From NCBI GenBank assembly GCA_963942565.1, contig OZ012693.1:1309673-1373672 (forward strand): DNA of 64,000 nucleotides, written 5' to 3'. Within the stretch, counting starts at the first letter, position 1; every line of letters starts with the position of its first letter. Source of the stretch: Maea johnstoni (Eukaryota > Annelida > Polychaeta > Spionida > Magelonidae). The position numbers and the translations under genes are program-made. Below are positions 1-9,242 of the stretch, one piece after another. The notes beneath the pieces were generated by a model, which did no database searches, was not told the origin of the DNA, and worked only from the letters and a program-made list of their open reading frames with translations.

Positions 1-57
1 GGAAACTGAAGGACGAAGTCTTGGAGCAGTCACATACTGCAGTAACAGCCGGACATT

Positions 58-1308
58 TTGGGGATGGCCAAAACCCTACACCGCATTCGACAGGGCTTTT
101 ACTGGACGGGTCATACCTGCGATATTCGTTCCTGGTGTTCGAGGAGAGCTCCTGCTCGGAAACATCGGGCTGCTTTGAGACAATATCTGGTTGCAGGGCC
201 AATGGAGCGTATGGCCATGGATGTCCTTGGTCCTTTTCCCGAGAGCAATCAAGGAAATAAAGTCGTGTTGATAGTGGCAGACTACTTCACCAAGTGGATG
301 GAGGCATTCCCTCTCCCAAACCAGGAGGCAGAAACAGTAGCCAAGAAATTGGTGGAGGAGGTGGTGTGTCGATTTGGAGTTCCGGGACAGCTACATTCGG
401 ATCAGGGTAGGAACTTTGAGTCGAAGGTGATGGCAGAAATGTGTCGGCTCCTGGGCATTAAGAAGACGCGCACCACGCCTCTGAATCCTAAATCAGATGG
501 TCTAGTAGAGAGATTCAATCGAACCATTCTGGACGTGATGGCAAAGTTCCTTCAACCACATAAAAACCAGAGGGACTGGGATGGGATTCTACCGTTTGCC
601 ATGATGGCCTACAGATGCACCATTCAGGAATCCACTGGAGAGAGTCCAAATATGCTCATGTTTGGGCGAGAGATCAACGCACCTTCCCTCATGCTAGTGG
701 GGCGACCCCCAGATGCGACGGAACTCGACACCGATTACGTCAGATGGCTGCAGCTGCAGATTGAAGCTGCTTGGGAGCGTGCTCGCCTCCACCTGAAGAA
801 AAGTGCTGCTCGCCAGAAAGCATACTATGACCAGAATGCCTGGGAGGGCAAGTATGCGCTGGGAAGTTTGGTTTGGCTGTACAGGCGATTCTCCAAAAAG
901 GGTCAGAGTCGTAAACTTCTGAGTCCGTGGCATGGACCCTGGATGGTTATAAAAGTGATGTCAGGTGTCACCTACAGAATCCAGCATGGCGTAAAGGGAA
1001 AGCCAAAAATTGTTCATTTCGACCGCTTAAAGGACTTCTTAGGGCCACTGCCCAAGAAGTGGGTGGCTTGGAAGAGTCGTGTGATGGGATCAACCGAAAT
1101 TGAGAGTGGGGAGGATTCTGACCAGATGCCTGTTGGAACTGGAGAAACCAGGTTGGCGACCCCAAGAGTTGAGTCTGAAGTCCACGCAGCAGGCGTTGAA
1201 AGTGAGGAAACTTGGAGTGCAGGGGGATTTCCAGCTGAGTCAGGGGTAAGGTCTGGAAGGAGCCGGGGAATGCCTCTACGTCTCCAGGATTACAAAGTGG
1301 AGATTTGA
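58..1308 (+). CDS. Ty3/gypsy integrase (C-terminal part of pol)
   Basis: This is the integrase that would insert the element's cDNA. Seen in the sequence: a His/Cys zinc-binding region at the start, a catalytic core beginning at MDVLGPFPES (about residue 53), the second Asp in HSDQGRNFES, and the Glu in SDGLVERFNRT. A C-terminal domain of GPY/F type follows (LLSPWHGPWMVIKV), then a hydrophilic tail of about 80 residues rich in Glu, Ser and Gly. The order and spacing match the D,D-35-E integrases of Ty3/gypsy elements. The start shown is only the first ATG in the frame; the real protein is processed from a longer pol polyprotein that begins upstream of the window. The extra zinc-finger ORF lies directly downstream on the same strand. 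Confidence 0.85.
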   Translation: MGMAKTLHRIRQGFYWTGHTCDIRSWCSRRAPARKHRAALRQYLVAGPMERMAMDVLGPFPESNQGNKVVLIVADYFTKWMEAFPLPNQEAETVAKKLVEEVVCRFGVPGQLHSDQGRNFESKVMAEMCRLLGIKKTRTTPLNPKSDGLVERFNRTILDVMAKFLQPHKNQRDWDGILPFAMMAYRCTIQESTGESPNMLMFGREINAPSLMLVGRPPDATELDTDYVRWLQLQIEAAWERARLHLKKSAARQKAYYDQNAWEGKYALGSLVWLYRRFSKKGQSRKLLSPWHGPWMVIKVMSGVTYRIQHGVKGKPKIVHFDRLKDFLGPLPKKWVAWKSRVMGSTEIESGEDSDQMPVGTGETRLATPRVESEVHAAGVESEETWSAGGFPAESGVRSGRSRGMPLRLQDYKVEI

Positions 1309-1579
1309 GGTGAGGCCTTGGCAGGAATGGTCTGTCTGGGGCGTTGAGTGGTCTGGGGATGGTCTGGGGCTGATGGCCGCCATATGGATGCTTTTGCCGT
1401 GTGGCTCTGGGACGTGAAGGGAGGATGTTCAAGCCGCCTCCAGCGCAGCGGGGTCCTTGGACTTATGGGTGGGGGATGGTGCCATTGGAAGTTGTTGTCT
1501 GGCCACATTGAAAGATAATCAGTCTGAGCAGGGCGGAAACACATTGACATGTCAGTTGACGGGCCCGGCCCTGACGGCT

Positions 1580-1594
1580 TGCCTTCTCTTTCAG
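1580..1594 (+). promoter_or_regulatory. Candidate splice acceptor before the extra gypsy ORF
   Basis: A pyrimidine-rich run, CTTGCCTTCTCTTTCAG, ends a few bases before the ATG at 1599. This is a strong 3' splice-site shape. It suggests the downstream ORF is read from a spliced subgenomic RNA, as env is in some gypsy elements. That is inference from position and motif only. Confidence 0.4.
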
Positions 1595-1598
1595 CATC

Positions 1599-2666
1599 AT
1601 GGTATCACACGCCTGTAGCCTCTGCCAGAAGAATTTCTCAACCCGCAGTAACCTGATCCGACACCGGAGGAGGGTCCACCACCAGGATCCGGGTGGTGAG
1701 GAGACAGTTCTGCCCAGTGGGACCCCAGAGGCCAGGTTCAGTAGTGAGAGTGACAGCAGCTCCAGCAGTAGTACAGGCTCCAGCCAGAACTCAGAAAGCA
1801 GTGGGGAGGAGGAGGGCGGCTCCCAACAGAAGAGCGGCTCCAACCGGGAGGAAAGTGGTAGCGAAGATGGAGAAGGCCCCCACAACACCGCCTTGACACA
1901 AAAGATCGTAAGCGAGACTGTGATGGAGGGAGATGAGGAGGTGGTGGCGGCGTGGCTAGAGAGCCGTCAGAGCCCCAGCCCAAACCCTGAGCCAGCACCC
2001 AAGAGGCGGAGGACCATGGTGGATAGACCGATGCAGACCCACAGAGCAACAGAGGAGAAGAGACGGAAAGAGAGGGAGGCCACAAGGAAGGCAGAGAAAA
2101 AGAGTGAAGAGGAGAAAAGGGCGAAGGAAAAGAGGGAAAAGAGACAACTGGAGAGACGTAGGAAAGAGGAGGCAGAGGAGCGAGACAGGAAATGGAGACA
2201 AGAACGGGACGAAAAGAAGAGGAATGAGAAGAAAGAACGAGAGGCAAAAGAGAAGGAGCAGGAGGAGGATAAGGAGCGGGAGAAGGAGATAGCGAGGCGA
2301 AGAAAGGAGAGGCACCGGGTTAGAGATTTGAAGGAGGCCCAGGACAAGATCAGAGAGGATGAGGTCGAGGGAGGTGGTGATGCCATAGTTGTGGCTGGTG
2401 ATCTGGTGCAGATGAGTGACTTGGAGAAAGAGAGGGACGACTTGAGGAAGGAAGTCGAGCAGTTGAAGGAGGAGAGGGGAAAGCTATTGGAGGAGAGGGA
2501 GAAGCTCAGAAGCGAGAACCGACTCTGGGGCACGAAACGAGTAGTCCCGGCGGAGGCCCCCCATCTCGAGACAGTTGGAGTTCCCGTGCGCATGGTGAGC
2601 CGGGCCACCCGCCATAAGCCGGATGGGGAGCGTATTGTGGAGGAATTCTTCGCTCCGATGTTATAG
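1599..2666 (+). CDS. Extra ORF of the gypsy element: C2H2 zinc finger plus charged helix
   Basis: This 355-codon ORF lies between integrase and LTR. Residues 6-28 form one C2H2 zinc finger (CSLCQKNF..., with His spacing RHRRRVHH). Residues 45-105 are acidic and rich in Ser and Glu. Residues 145-245 are a long run of alternating Arg/Lys and Glu, as in single-alpha-helix or coiled-coil segments. A leucine-zipper-like heptad stretch follows at about 270-305, and the C-terminus is hydrophobic (EEFFAPML). No signal peptide or membrane segment is visible, so it does not look like an envelope protein. The finger plus coiled coil suggests a nucleic-acid-binding, self-associating protein. I know no assigned function for it in this family; it could be a captured host gene or a lineage-specific accessory protein. 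Confidence 0.65.
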   Translation: MVSHACSLCQKNFSTRSNLIRHRRRVHHQDPGGEETVLPSGTPEARFSSESDSSSSSSTGSSQNSESSGEEEGGSQQKSGSNREESGSEDGEGPHNTALTQKIVSETVMEGDEEVVAAWLESRQSPSPNPEPAPKRRRTMVDRPMQTHRATEEKRRKEREATRKAEKKSEEEKRAKEKREKRQLERRRKEEAEERDRKWRQERDEKKRNEKKEREAKEKEQEEDKEREKEIARRRKERHRVRDLKEAQDKIREDEVEGGGDAIVVAGDLVQMSDLEKERDDLRKEVEQLKEERGKLLEEREKLRSENRLWGTKRVVPAEAPHLETVGVPVRMVSRATRHKPDGERIVEEFFAPML

Positions 2667-2911
2667 ATTAATAAACTTTAGGGACCGTGGGATGGCTTTG
2701 GATGGAGTGGTGGAGCACGCGGCCATGACCCCATTTACATTGATTGGAGATACCCATATTGCGGTCATGCCTCTTGTGCTGCTAAATGAATCCACAGCTG
2801 CACCACTATCTTGCATGGCACCTTGCAGTCTGAGCAGAGCAACCTATTTCCTTGTGTGATTTTCCTCGGGTACACAGAGTTCATCTTGGGGACAAGATGC
2901 TAGAGGGGGAG
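2667..2911 (+). other. Gypsy 3' untranslated stretch and polypurine tract
   Basis: Between the stop of the extra ORF and the LTR there is about 245 bp without a convincing gene. It ends in a purine run (AGAGGGGGAG, about 2902-2911), which fits the primer for plus-strand DNA synthesis in LTR elements. Confidence 0.5.
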
Positions 2912-3499
2912 TGATGTAGCGTGAGCTACGAGGTGAAGCGGACGTGGCACTCACCTCGGTAGTTTCACGTCTGCATTGTGTTCCGTGTGCGAGTTTTACT
3001 CCGCGCTACCGCACGCTCTGCCGTGCGGTCTTAAAACTAATATTAGAACCCTGGCCCTATTAAATTACTCTTTTCAAGGGAAAATATCCTATCCCCTATC
3101 TCTATTTAATATTCTTATCTGAACAAATTCGTGGGTAGGGATGATTTCTGGCCGTTTCTACTCGTGGGTAGGGATTACTTTTTGCGGTAGGATTTTAACC
3201 TTATCACACCCAGAAATGGGTATATATACGGCAGCTCTGTGTGCTCGAGGAGGACGGATATTTGTGAGAATCTCTTTCCTTGCCTTTAGACCTTATATCT
3301 AGGTGAGCAAAGATCACTTTGGGTGATCTTCCTGAATTAAAAATAATGAATTAAATATTCTTGAATTGATTTTCTTTCTTAATCTTTAATGTCTTGTTAA
3401 TGATTTCTTTGAACTATTGACATGGGATCTTGAGATCCTTAACTTAAAGCATTCTGCTGGGATCATACATGATCCTAAACTTATCTCTAAAAGTGATTT

Positions 3500-3628
3500 G
3501 AATATAAATAATGATCTTTCACTTAACCTTTTCCTGATCTTTTCTAAATCATGATCTTTCACTTAACCTTTTCCTGATCTTTTCTAAATCATGATCTTTC
3601 ACTTAACCTTTTCCTGATCTTGTCTGAT
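3500..3628 (+). repeat. Three tandem copies of a 43-bp unit
   Basis: The unit ATGATCTTTCACTTAACC...TTTTCTAAATC is repeated three times head to tail, the last copy slightly diverged. It lies inside the candidate LTR. Confidence 0.85.
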
Positions 3629-3884
3629 TCTTGATCTCTGAAATAAACTTTTGCACAGATCTTTTCTGTAATATGTTTCCTAAGATCTATAACTTAGACA
3701 TGTAGTGAATAAAATGGTGATTATGAATAATAATAGTTATCCTACTGTTGTTTAAATTACAGCAGTGCTTTTGCTATTTAGAAGTATCTTACCTGAGCCA
3801 GATGCACATTGGGACACTTAGACTTTTTCATGCATACTTTTGAATAAGGATCCTTAACTTTAACATTTCTTATCAGATCCTTAA

Positions 3885-4150
3885 CTTTCACATTTTTCAC
3901 ACTGATCTTTAACTTAGTCGTTTTCACGGCCGATCCAAAACTTAGTCGTTTTCACGGCCGATCTTTAACTAAGTCGTTTTCACACTGATCTTTAACTTAG
4001 TCGTTTTCACACTGATCTTTAACTTAGTCGTTTTCACGGCTGATCCAAAACTTAGTCGTTTTCACACTGATCTTTAACTTAGTCGTTTTCACGGCCGATC
4101 CAAAACTTAGTTGTTTTCACACTGATCCTTAACTTAGTCGTTTTGCATGC
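3885..4150 (+). repeat. Tandem repeat of CTTAGTCGTTTTCAC units
   Basis: Seven to eight head-to-tail units of about 33-36 bp share CTTAGTCGTTTTCAC followed by either an ACTGATCTTTAA or a GGCCGATCCAAAA variant. The two variants alternate. They lie inside the candidate LTR and could be promoter-proximal repeats or simple slippage products. Confidence 0.85.
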
Positions 4151-4895
4151 TTGGATCAGAAACTTAACTGGATCTAGAACTTTCTACTCTGACTTAGAGA
4201 TTTTGATCTTGTCGTTTTGGAAACTTCGCGTCTCTTTGGAATTATATTAATCGTTAATCCTAGGATTTCTGGATCACAGTGTTATAGCTCTGCCTATTTT
4301 GCGCAGAGGTCCCCAGTCATCTGAACTCAGGGAGATCGTTATTCTACGCTGGTCATGTGGCTTTTCCGATATACTCTCGGTTACAATCAGGAACTGATCC
4401 TCTCTATTTTTCGGGGATCGTGTTAGCGAATTTGGGACCTGCTCCAGATTTTGGGATCAATCACCCATGACCTGTGCAAGAGAATGATGGTTTGTGTTTG
4501 CATGTTATGCGTAAGGAGATTATACTCTTACCGGAGTCTCTAGGCTTTTTCGCTCATCTTTAACTTTAACTTTAAGTCTTGATTGTCAGGCTCGGGAACC
4601 AAGATCGGGAATCCAATTGATACAGTGTTGGTGATCCGACTCTTGCGAACTGATCTGGACTCGAGCATTTAGACTCCTTGCTTTCTAGCTTTTCCACTTT
4701 GCGTGCATGATCTATATCTACTTATCTTTAAGCTAACAATTACTTAAGCAATCTTGCACCTGCACGCCTCTGTATTATCACTCTATCTCTGTATTTAGCC
4801 ATGCTAGTTTTCCTTGCACTTCCGCTCTGCTCAGACCTGCACCCCTGTAGACGTCTTTGTAAATACATGTATTAACTGTAGTTGCGACTTAGTCA

Positions 4896-5095
4896 TAATT
4901 CTGGTGGACGGTGATTGTTCCCATCACCCGAAGCTACGCTTGCTCTGCATGCTATAACGGTTTTTGGGTTTCTTTGGCGCAGCGCCTTGGCTTTCCTCTG
5001 TTGTCCGTCCTCCCCCACTAGCCGGAGTGGGTTATCAACACCGGCAGCCTTGCAGGTCGCTGATCGCGAGATCACGTGACCTAGCAATCTCGTTA
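4896..5095 (+). other. Leader-like sequence with a primer-site-like motif
   Basis: This 200-bp GC-richer stretch starts with TAATTC and then TGGTGGACGG, as expected where a gypsy LTR meets its primer binding site. It then runs directly into the antisense integrase scrap, so the region is rearranged. No gene is supported here. Confidence 0.3.
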
Positions 5096-5436
5096 CAGTT
5101 CTGTTCATACGTTCAACCAACCCATCTGATTTTGGATTAAATGGAGTGGTGCGTGTTTTCATTATGCCCATCAAGCGACAGGTTTCTTGAAAACTCTAGA
5201 TTCAAAATTGCGGCCTTGATCTGAGTGAATCTCATGTGGCACGCCAAATCTACATATGACATTTTCCACAGTGACAGGTTCTGCCTCCTGATTCTGAAGA
5301 GCAAAGCAAAGGCCTCTACCCATTTTGTAATATAATCCACCACCACAACCATTACTTTATTTCCACTTTTTGACTCAGGCAACGGACCAACCACATCAAT
5401 GGCAATCCAAGATGGAGGAATGTTGGCTGTTGTCAA
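5096..5436 (-). pseudogene. Second Ty3/gypsy integrase fragment (fossil)
   Basis: Read on the minus strand, this is a piece of a gypsy integrase core. WIAIDVVGPLPESKSGNK and the following VVVDYITKWVEAF match the first catalytic block, and NPKSDGLVERMNRT matches the block with the catalytic Glu. It is related to the integrase at 58-1308 but clearly diverged from it, so it is a separate and older insertion. Only the core is left, with no flanking gag, RT or LTR in this orientation. It is broken. Confidence 0.8.
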
Positions 5437-5530
5437 GGAAGTAGAAATGCATTGTGGGAAAATATGCCACCTGGTGGCAAGAAGCTACACTATTATGTCA
5501 TGAGGCAGTTGTAAAATATGTATGAAAATA

Positions 5531-5705
5531 CAGGTGAACTTGGATATGACAGACTCAGTGGGACCAGCAAAATTGGTCCGTCATATGCAAAATCCGTCAT
5601 ATACATATGACAAATACTTGATATGCATCGGACTGGGAGCAAGCATATCGTCCGTCATATGCAAAAATCTGTCGTACAGTGGTCCGTCATATCCAAGTTC
5701 ACCTG
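5531..5705. mobile_element. 175-bp pogo/Tigger-like MITE
   Basis: It has perfect 20-bp terminal inverted repeats, CAGGTGAACTTGGATATGAC at the left and its reverse complement at the right, flanked by TA on both sides (5529-5530 and 5706-5707). TA target duplication and the CAGGTGAAC start fit the Tc1/mariner-pogo group. The body has several GTCATATG motifs in both orientations. A 517-bp relative with the same ends lies at 35697-36213, so this copy is an internally deleted form. Confidence 0.8.
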
Positions 5706-6258
5706 TATCAGATATTGTCTTTATTGCCTCATCAATTTGTATTAAAATTAAAAAGTGATACCCACCTGAATGTTGAATAACTGATGCATGGTCCTCAGTT
5801 ATTGCTTGGAAAAAATATCTTTTGACCATTACAATGGCGGCCATCTTGGATCTTACCACCAATTCATTGACCAAGATATTGAGTAAATAAACAAGTAAGG
5901 GATGAGTTTGTTAAAGTTAATACTAAGTTTCATTAAGCTGGCAGTTCAACATTCACAGAAATAATTGGTTAATGTCCATTTCATCTACTTTTCCAAGCAA
6001 TCCATTGGGTGAGGCCTATGTATAAGGTCATCAAAATGAGCAAAAATGCCCATTTTTGACACTGTTTCTAGATTTTTTATGCTTTACTCCCACTTTTTGT
6101 TGGTAAATTTACTTCATCAATCGAAGACACTCGGTTGAACACTAAATTACAACAGTTACTGGAAAATTTCAGTTGAAAAATATAAAAATTAGGCTTTTTT
6201 ATTATGATTGGCTGCTTTTTAGCCAAAATGTACTACTTTTGGTGACATTTTTCTATAT

Positions 6259-6278
6259 TTGGTTGCCATGGCAACCAA
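6259..6278. promoter_or_regulatory. RFX X-box-like palindrome
   Basis: TTGGTTGCCATGGCAACCAA is a perfect 20-bp palindrome. Its core GTTGCCATGGCAAC fits the X-box bound by RFX transcription factors. The same core recurs in the right arm at 16619-16634 and, slightly changed, at 16262-16277. Binding is inference. Confidence 0.5.
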
Positions 6279-6657
6279 ATTTTGAATAAATCATCAAGTA
6301 AGGGATACGCTTTCTAAAGTTAATACTAAGTTTCATTACGCTAGTGGTTCAACATTCAAAGATATAAAGAATTGTTTTTGGCCCATTTTGCCTACTTTTC
6401 CAAGCAATCCAGTGGGTGAGGCCTATGTAAATGAGGACACCAAAATGAGCAAAAATGCTCTTTTTGACACCGTTTCTAGATTATTTTTTTATCCTTTTCT
6501 CCCATGTTTTTTGTAAAATTTCCTTAATCCATCGTAGACACTTAGTTGAAACACTAAATTGCAACAGTTACTCACAAATTTTAGCTGAAAAAAGGAAATT
6601 TGGCTTTTTATTGTGATTTGCAGCTCTCAGATTTGCGTTTTGCACTGGATATGACCC

Positions 6658-6693
6658 ATATTTGACCTTGACCTTAAGGTCAAGGTCAAATAT
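6658..6693. promoter_or_regulatory. 36-bp palindrome of nuclear-receptor-like half-sites
   Basis: This is a perfect inverted repeat centred on TTAA in which TCAAGGTCA occurs on both strands and AAGGTCA half-sites are stacked. TCAAGGTCA is the extended half-site known for ERR/NR5A-type receptors. A copy with a few changes lies at 15844-15879 in the right arm. Whether anything binds it is unknown. Confidence 0.5.
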
Positions 6694-7005
6694 TGAAAAT
6701 TGTTATGCAGTATATGAAAGCCTATTCCTTGACAAACTTTAGAAGGGGTCATTCATCAAAATCGGCCCATGCACTTTTATTTTATCCCCAATTCAGCTAC
6801 CCCTACCCTATTATTTGCTTAAATTCTGCTACATATCAGTTTTTGTAAGGTCTTACATATATTGACCCACAGCACCATCCTGCCATCATTTGCGTCACCC
6901 TCAACATACTTTTTTTTCTTAAGACATTCATACCCTTCCAAAATAAATAGGTTTCGTTTTGTTAAAAGATCCACTCAGATTCTCTCAAAATTTCATGCCC
7001 ATTTT

Positions 7006-7865
7006 CCTAGTCTTTAAGGTAAAATGACAAATAGCAATCAGAATGCAAACATTTTTTACATTACTTTTGACTAGCCACATACCCTGAATAACCTCAACAA
7101 ATTCCTTGACGTTATGTCGCGGTGGCTGACTGTCAAGCGCAGGGTGTCCGTGTAGATGACACTGGTTAGATCCATTTTTTCCTATAACAGACATTATACC
7201 TAAAAATGATATAGAACTTTCAAATTGAAATATGAATTGATAAAATGGTATAAACACGTCCCTCTGAGACAATAAATGACCCCTTGAACTGTTCCTTATG
7301 CTTTCATTATGGTTTATTGAATGAACGGTACAGTTTGTGATCATACATAAATATTTTTTCATTATTTGATATCCAATTTACATGTGGAGCGTACATGTGT
7401 TGTATAGAAATATCTAAGCAAAAATGACATGTATTTTGTAGATATTTGATGAGAAGTTACTTGATGGTCCTAATGAGTATGGCTTTCTTAAACATACATG
7501 ATGCCATGATATTTCCACATTTGTCAGACCATAGTTTCACCTCAGATGAAAGTGTGTGAAACACTCCAATGTGGGCAAAGACTTTGGAGTTAAATAACTG
7601 ATTTTCATTCTTAACTAAAAGAAAACACTGAATTTACATAAATTAGACAAAGGTGGCTTTAACTGAACACAACTAGAAAAAATCTCAGGAGCAATTATTG
7701 AAAACTTACTGACAATGTTGGGTTTTGTGTGTTGATGTGACTGAAAATACAAGATACCTGAATAAATGCTAATTGAAACCAACAAAAAAAGTTCTGTCAC
7801 AATCGGAGCTGACTAATTTCCAGATTATGCAGTTGGTGGAAGTGAGTACTAATAAGAACTATAGA
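7006..7865. other. AT-rich stretch, no gene seen
   Basis: This lies between the left arm and the subterminal tandem repeats of the P-like element. Short ORFs on both strands show no recognisable domain and look random. Confidence 0.6.
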
Positions 7866-8525
7866 TTACTGAAACCCTGACACATGGGTATATAGCCTTA
7901 TCATCTGTGAGTAGTAAGTGAGAACTATCCAATGACTACCAACATGACAGGGTTTAGGTTTAAAAAATGACACTATCCAATGACTACCAACATGACAGGG
8001 TTTAAGTTCAAAGAATTACTGTAACCCTGACACGAGGGATATGACCTTATCATCTGTGAGTACTAAGTGAGAACTATCCAATGAATACCAACATGACAGG
8101 GTTTAGGTTTAAAGAATGACTCTATCCAATGACTACCAACATGACAAGGTTAAGGTTTAACAGATTAAGGAATCCCTGACACATGGGTATATAGCCTTAT
8201 CATCTGTGAGTACTAAGTGAGAATTATCCAATGAATACGAACATGACAGGCTTTAGGTTCAAAAAATGACACTATTCAATGAATACCAACATGACAGCGT
8301 TTAGGTTTATAAGATTGAAAACCCTGACACATGGGTATATATCCTTATCATTTGTGAGTACAAAGTGAGAACTATCCAATGAATACCAACATGACAGGGT
8401 TTAGGTTTAAAAAATGACACTATCCAATGAATACCAACATGACATGGTTTAGGTTCAAAAGATGCCTGAAACCCTGACACATGACTATATCGCCTTATCA
8501 TCAGTGAGTACTAATTGAGAACTAT
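7866..8525 (+). repeat. Left subterminal tandem repeats
   Basis: Four to five units of about 165 bp. Each runs AACCCTGACACATGGGTATA, then CCTTATCATCTGTGAGTAC, then one or two copies of CTATCCAATGAATACCAAC followed by ATGACAGGGTTTAGG. The start (AACCCTGACACATG) and end (CATGACAGGGTT) of a unit are imperfect inverted repeats, so each unit can fold back. The same array in the same orientation lies near the other end (14565-15510), and single diverged units occur at 54265 and 61738. Confidence 0.9.
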
Positions 8526-8859
8526 CAAAAGTTGATAAACATAAAGGTGTCCATCTCCGGGCAAATGGCTATCATTCCCTATATCCACAAGCAAATTCTT
8601 TTAAGGGATAAATATAGAACACCCCAGCCTGAACGTCTAGGACTTTTATTGTCTTTTAATGACATTAGCCACTTGTCTTATCAGTATCGAGTGTGGGGTG
8701 CGATGTAGTCCCCCGGCACCATTGAAATTAGTCCTCTGGCTGTGACAAATCACTCACCACATTTGCTAATACACCAAGAATTAGTCCTAAAACTAAGCAT
8801 GTTAATGTCAATTCACTTGTTGCTTGTAGATGCCACATGGTTTGTGAGAAGGCCATCTC

Positions 8860-9130
8860 TTAAATGCTGTGTCCTTGTAGTAATTTTGTCACTTTTGGAG
8901 ATATTGAGTCTTTCTTTTGCATCCATATGTAGTCTTTAATTCTGACATTACAAAATTTTTCCATCCAGAATGAATGCACTTGATCACACAAAGAACAAGA
9001 AATGTCAGTACACATAGCCTGTATATTTTCGATAAAAATCTCCTTTAGTTCTGAGTGTGACGACATCTGAAGTTTGATCACATTTGGGAGACTTTTTCCA
9101 AACTTCAAGAAATCTTCTTCACTAGAAAAC
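8860..9130 (-). CDS. Possible extra exon of the accessory ORF
   Basis: A minus-strand open stretch of about 85 codons lies downstream of the accessory ORF. It is rich in charged residues and has two Cys pairs (CTDISCSLC). It could be a further exon or a decayed 3' part of the accessory gene, but I see no clear splice sites and no domain. Confidence 0.25.
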
Positions 9131-9242
9131 TCACGGAATCATAGATCACACATTCTCATGAAGGGTAATAAAGAAGTTCTGGGGACGTACGTCATGCCTT
9201 CCTTTAATCCCTTATCCAAATGATGGAGCTGTTAAGGCATAT

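Larger units (their letters stand above)
1..4895 (+). mobile_element. Ty3/gypsy LTR retrotransposon, 3' part (fossil)
   Basis: The window opens inside the pol region of a Ty3/gypsy-type element. In order it holds the integrase, an extra ORF in the position where env lies in some relatives, a purine-rich tract, and a candidate 3' LTR. The 5' half (gag, protease, RT) lies outside the window. The two ORFs are long and open, so the copy looks fairly young, but with only one end visible its age cannot be measured from LTR divergence. The right boundary is tentative, because it rests on a CA dinucleotide followed by a primer-site-like TGGTGG motif at about 4902. Confidence 0.7.
2912..4895 (+). repeat. 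Candidate long LTR of the gypsy element
   Basis: It begins TGATGTAGCG right after the purine tract and may end ...AGTCA at 4895, giving TG...CA ends and a length of about 2 kb. A TATA-like GGTATATATACGG at about 3218 could be the U3 promoter. Downstream lies AT-rich sequence with two blocks of short tandem repeats. If the right end is correct, a TGGTGGACGG motif at 4902 sits where a tRNA primer site would sit, which would make this an LTR followed by leader sequence. The partner LTR is not in the window, so neither boundary is proven. A shorter LTR ending near 3310 is the alternative. Confidence 0.4.
5870..7005 (+). repeat. Left inverted arm with about 390-bp internal repeats
   Basis: This arm is the reverse complement of 15515-16905. 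It contains two tandem, diverged copies of a unit of about 390 bp marked by AAGCAATCCA.TGGGTGAGGCC and CCAAAATGAGCAAAAATGC. At least three copies occur in the right arm. A TTGCCATGGCAA palindrome begins a unit. A 36-bp perfect palindrome made of GACCTTGACC half-sites lies near the inner end. No gene is seen. Confidence 0.8.

Noticed and set aside
968-1888. Minus-strand ORFs opposite the integrase tail and zinc finger
   Set aside because: No domain; shadows of the plus-strand genes.
1738-2608. Long minus-strand ORFs rich in Ser, Leu and Phe opposite the gypsy zinc-finger ORF
   Set aside because: They are shadows of the Glu/Lys/Arg-rich plus-strand frame.
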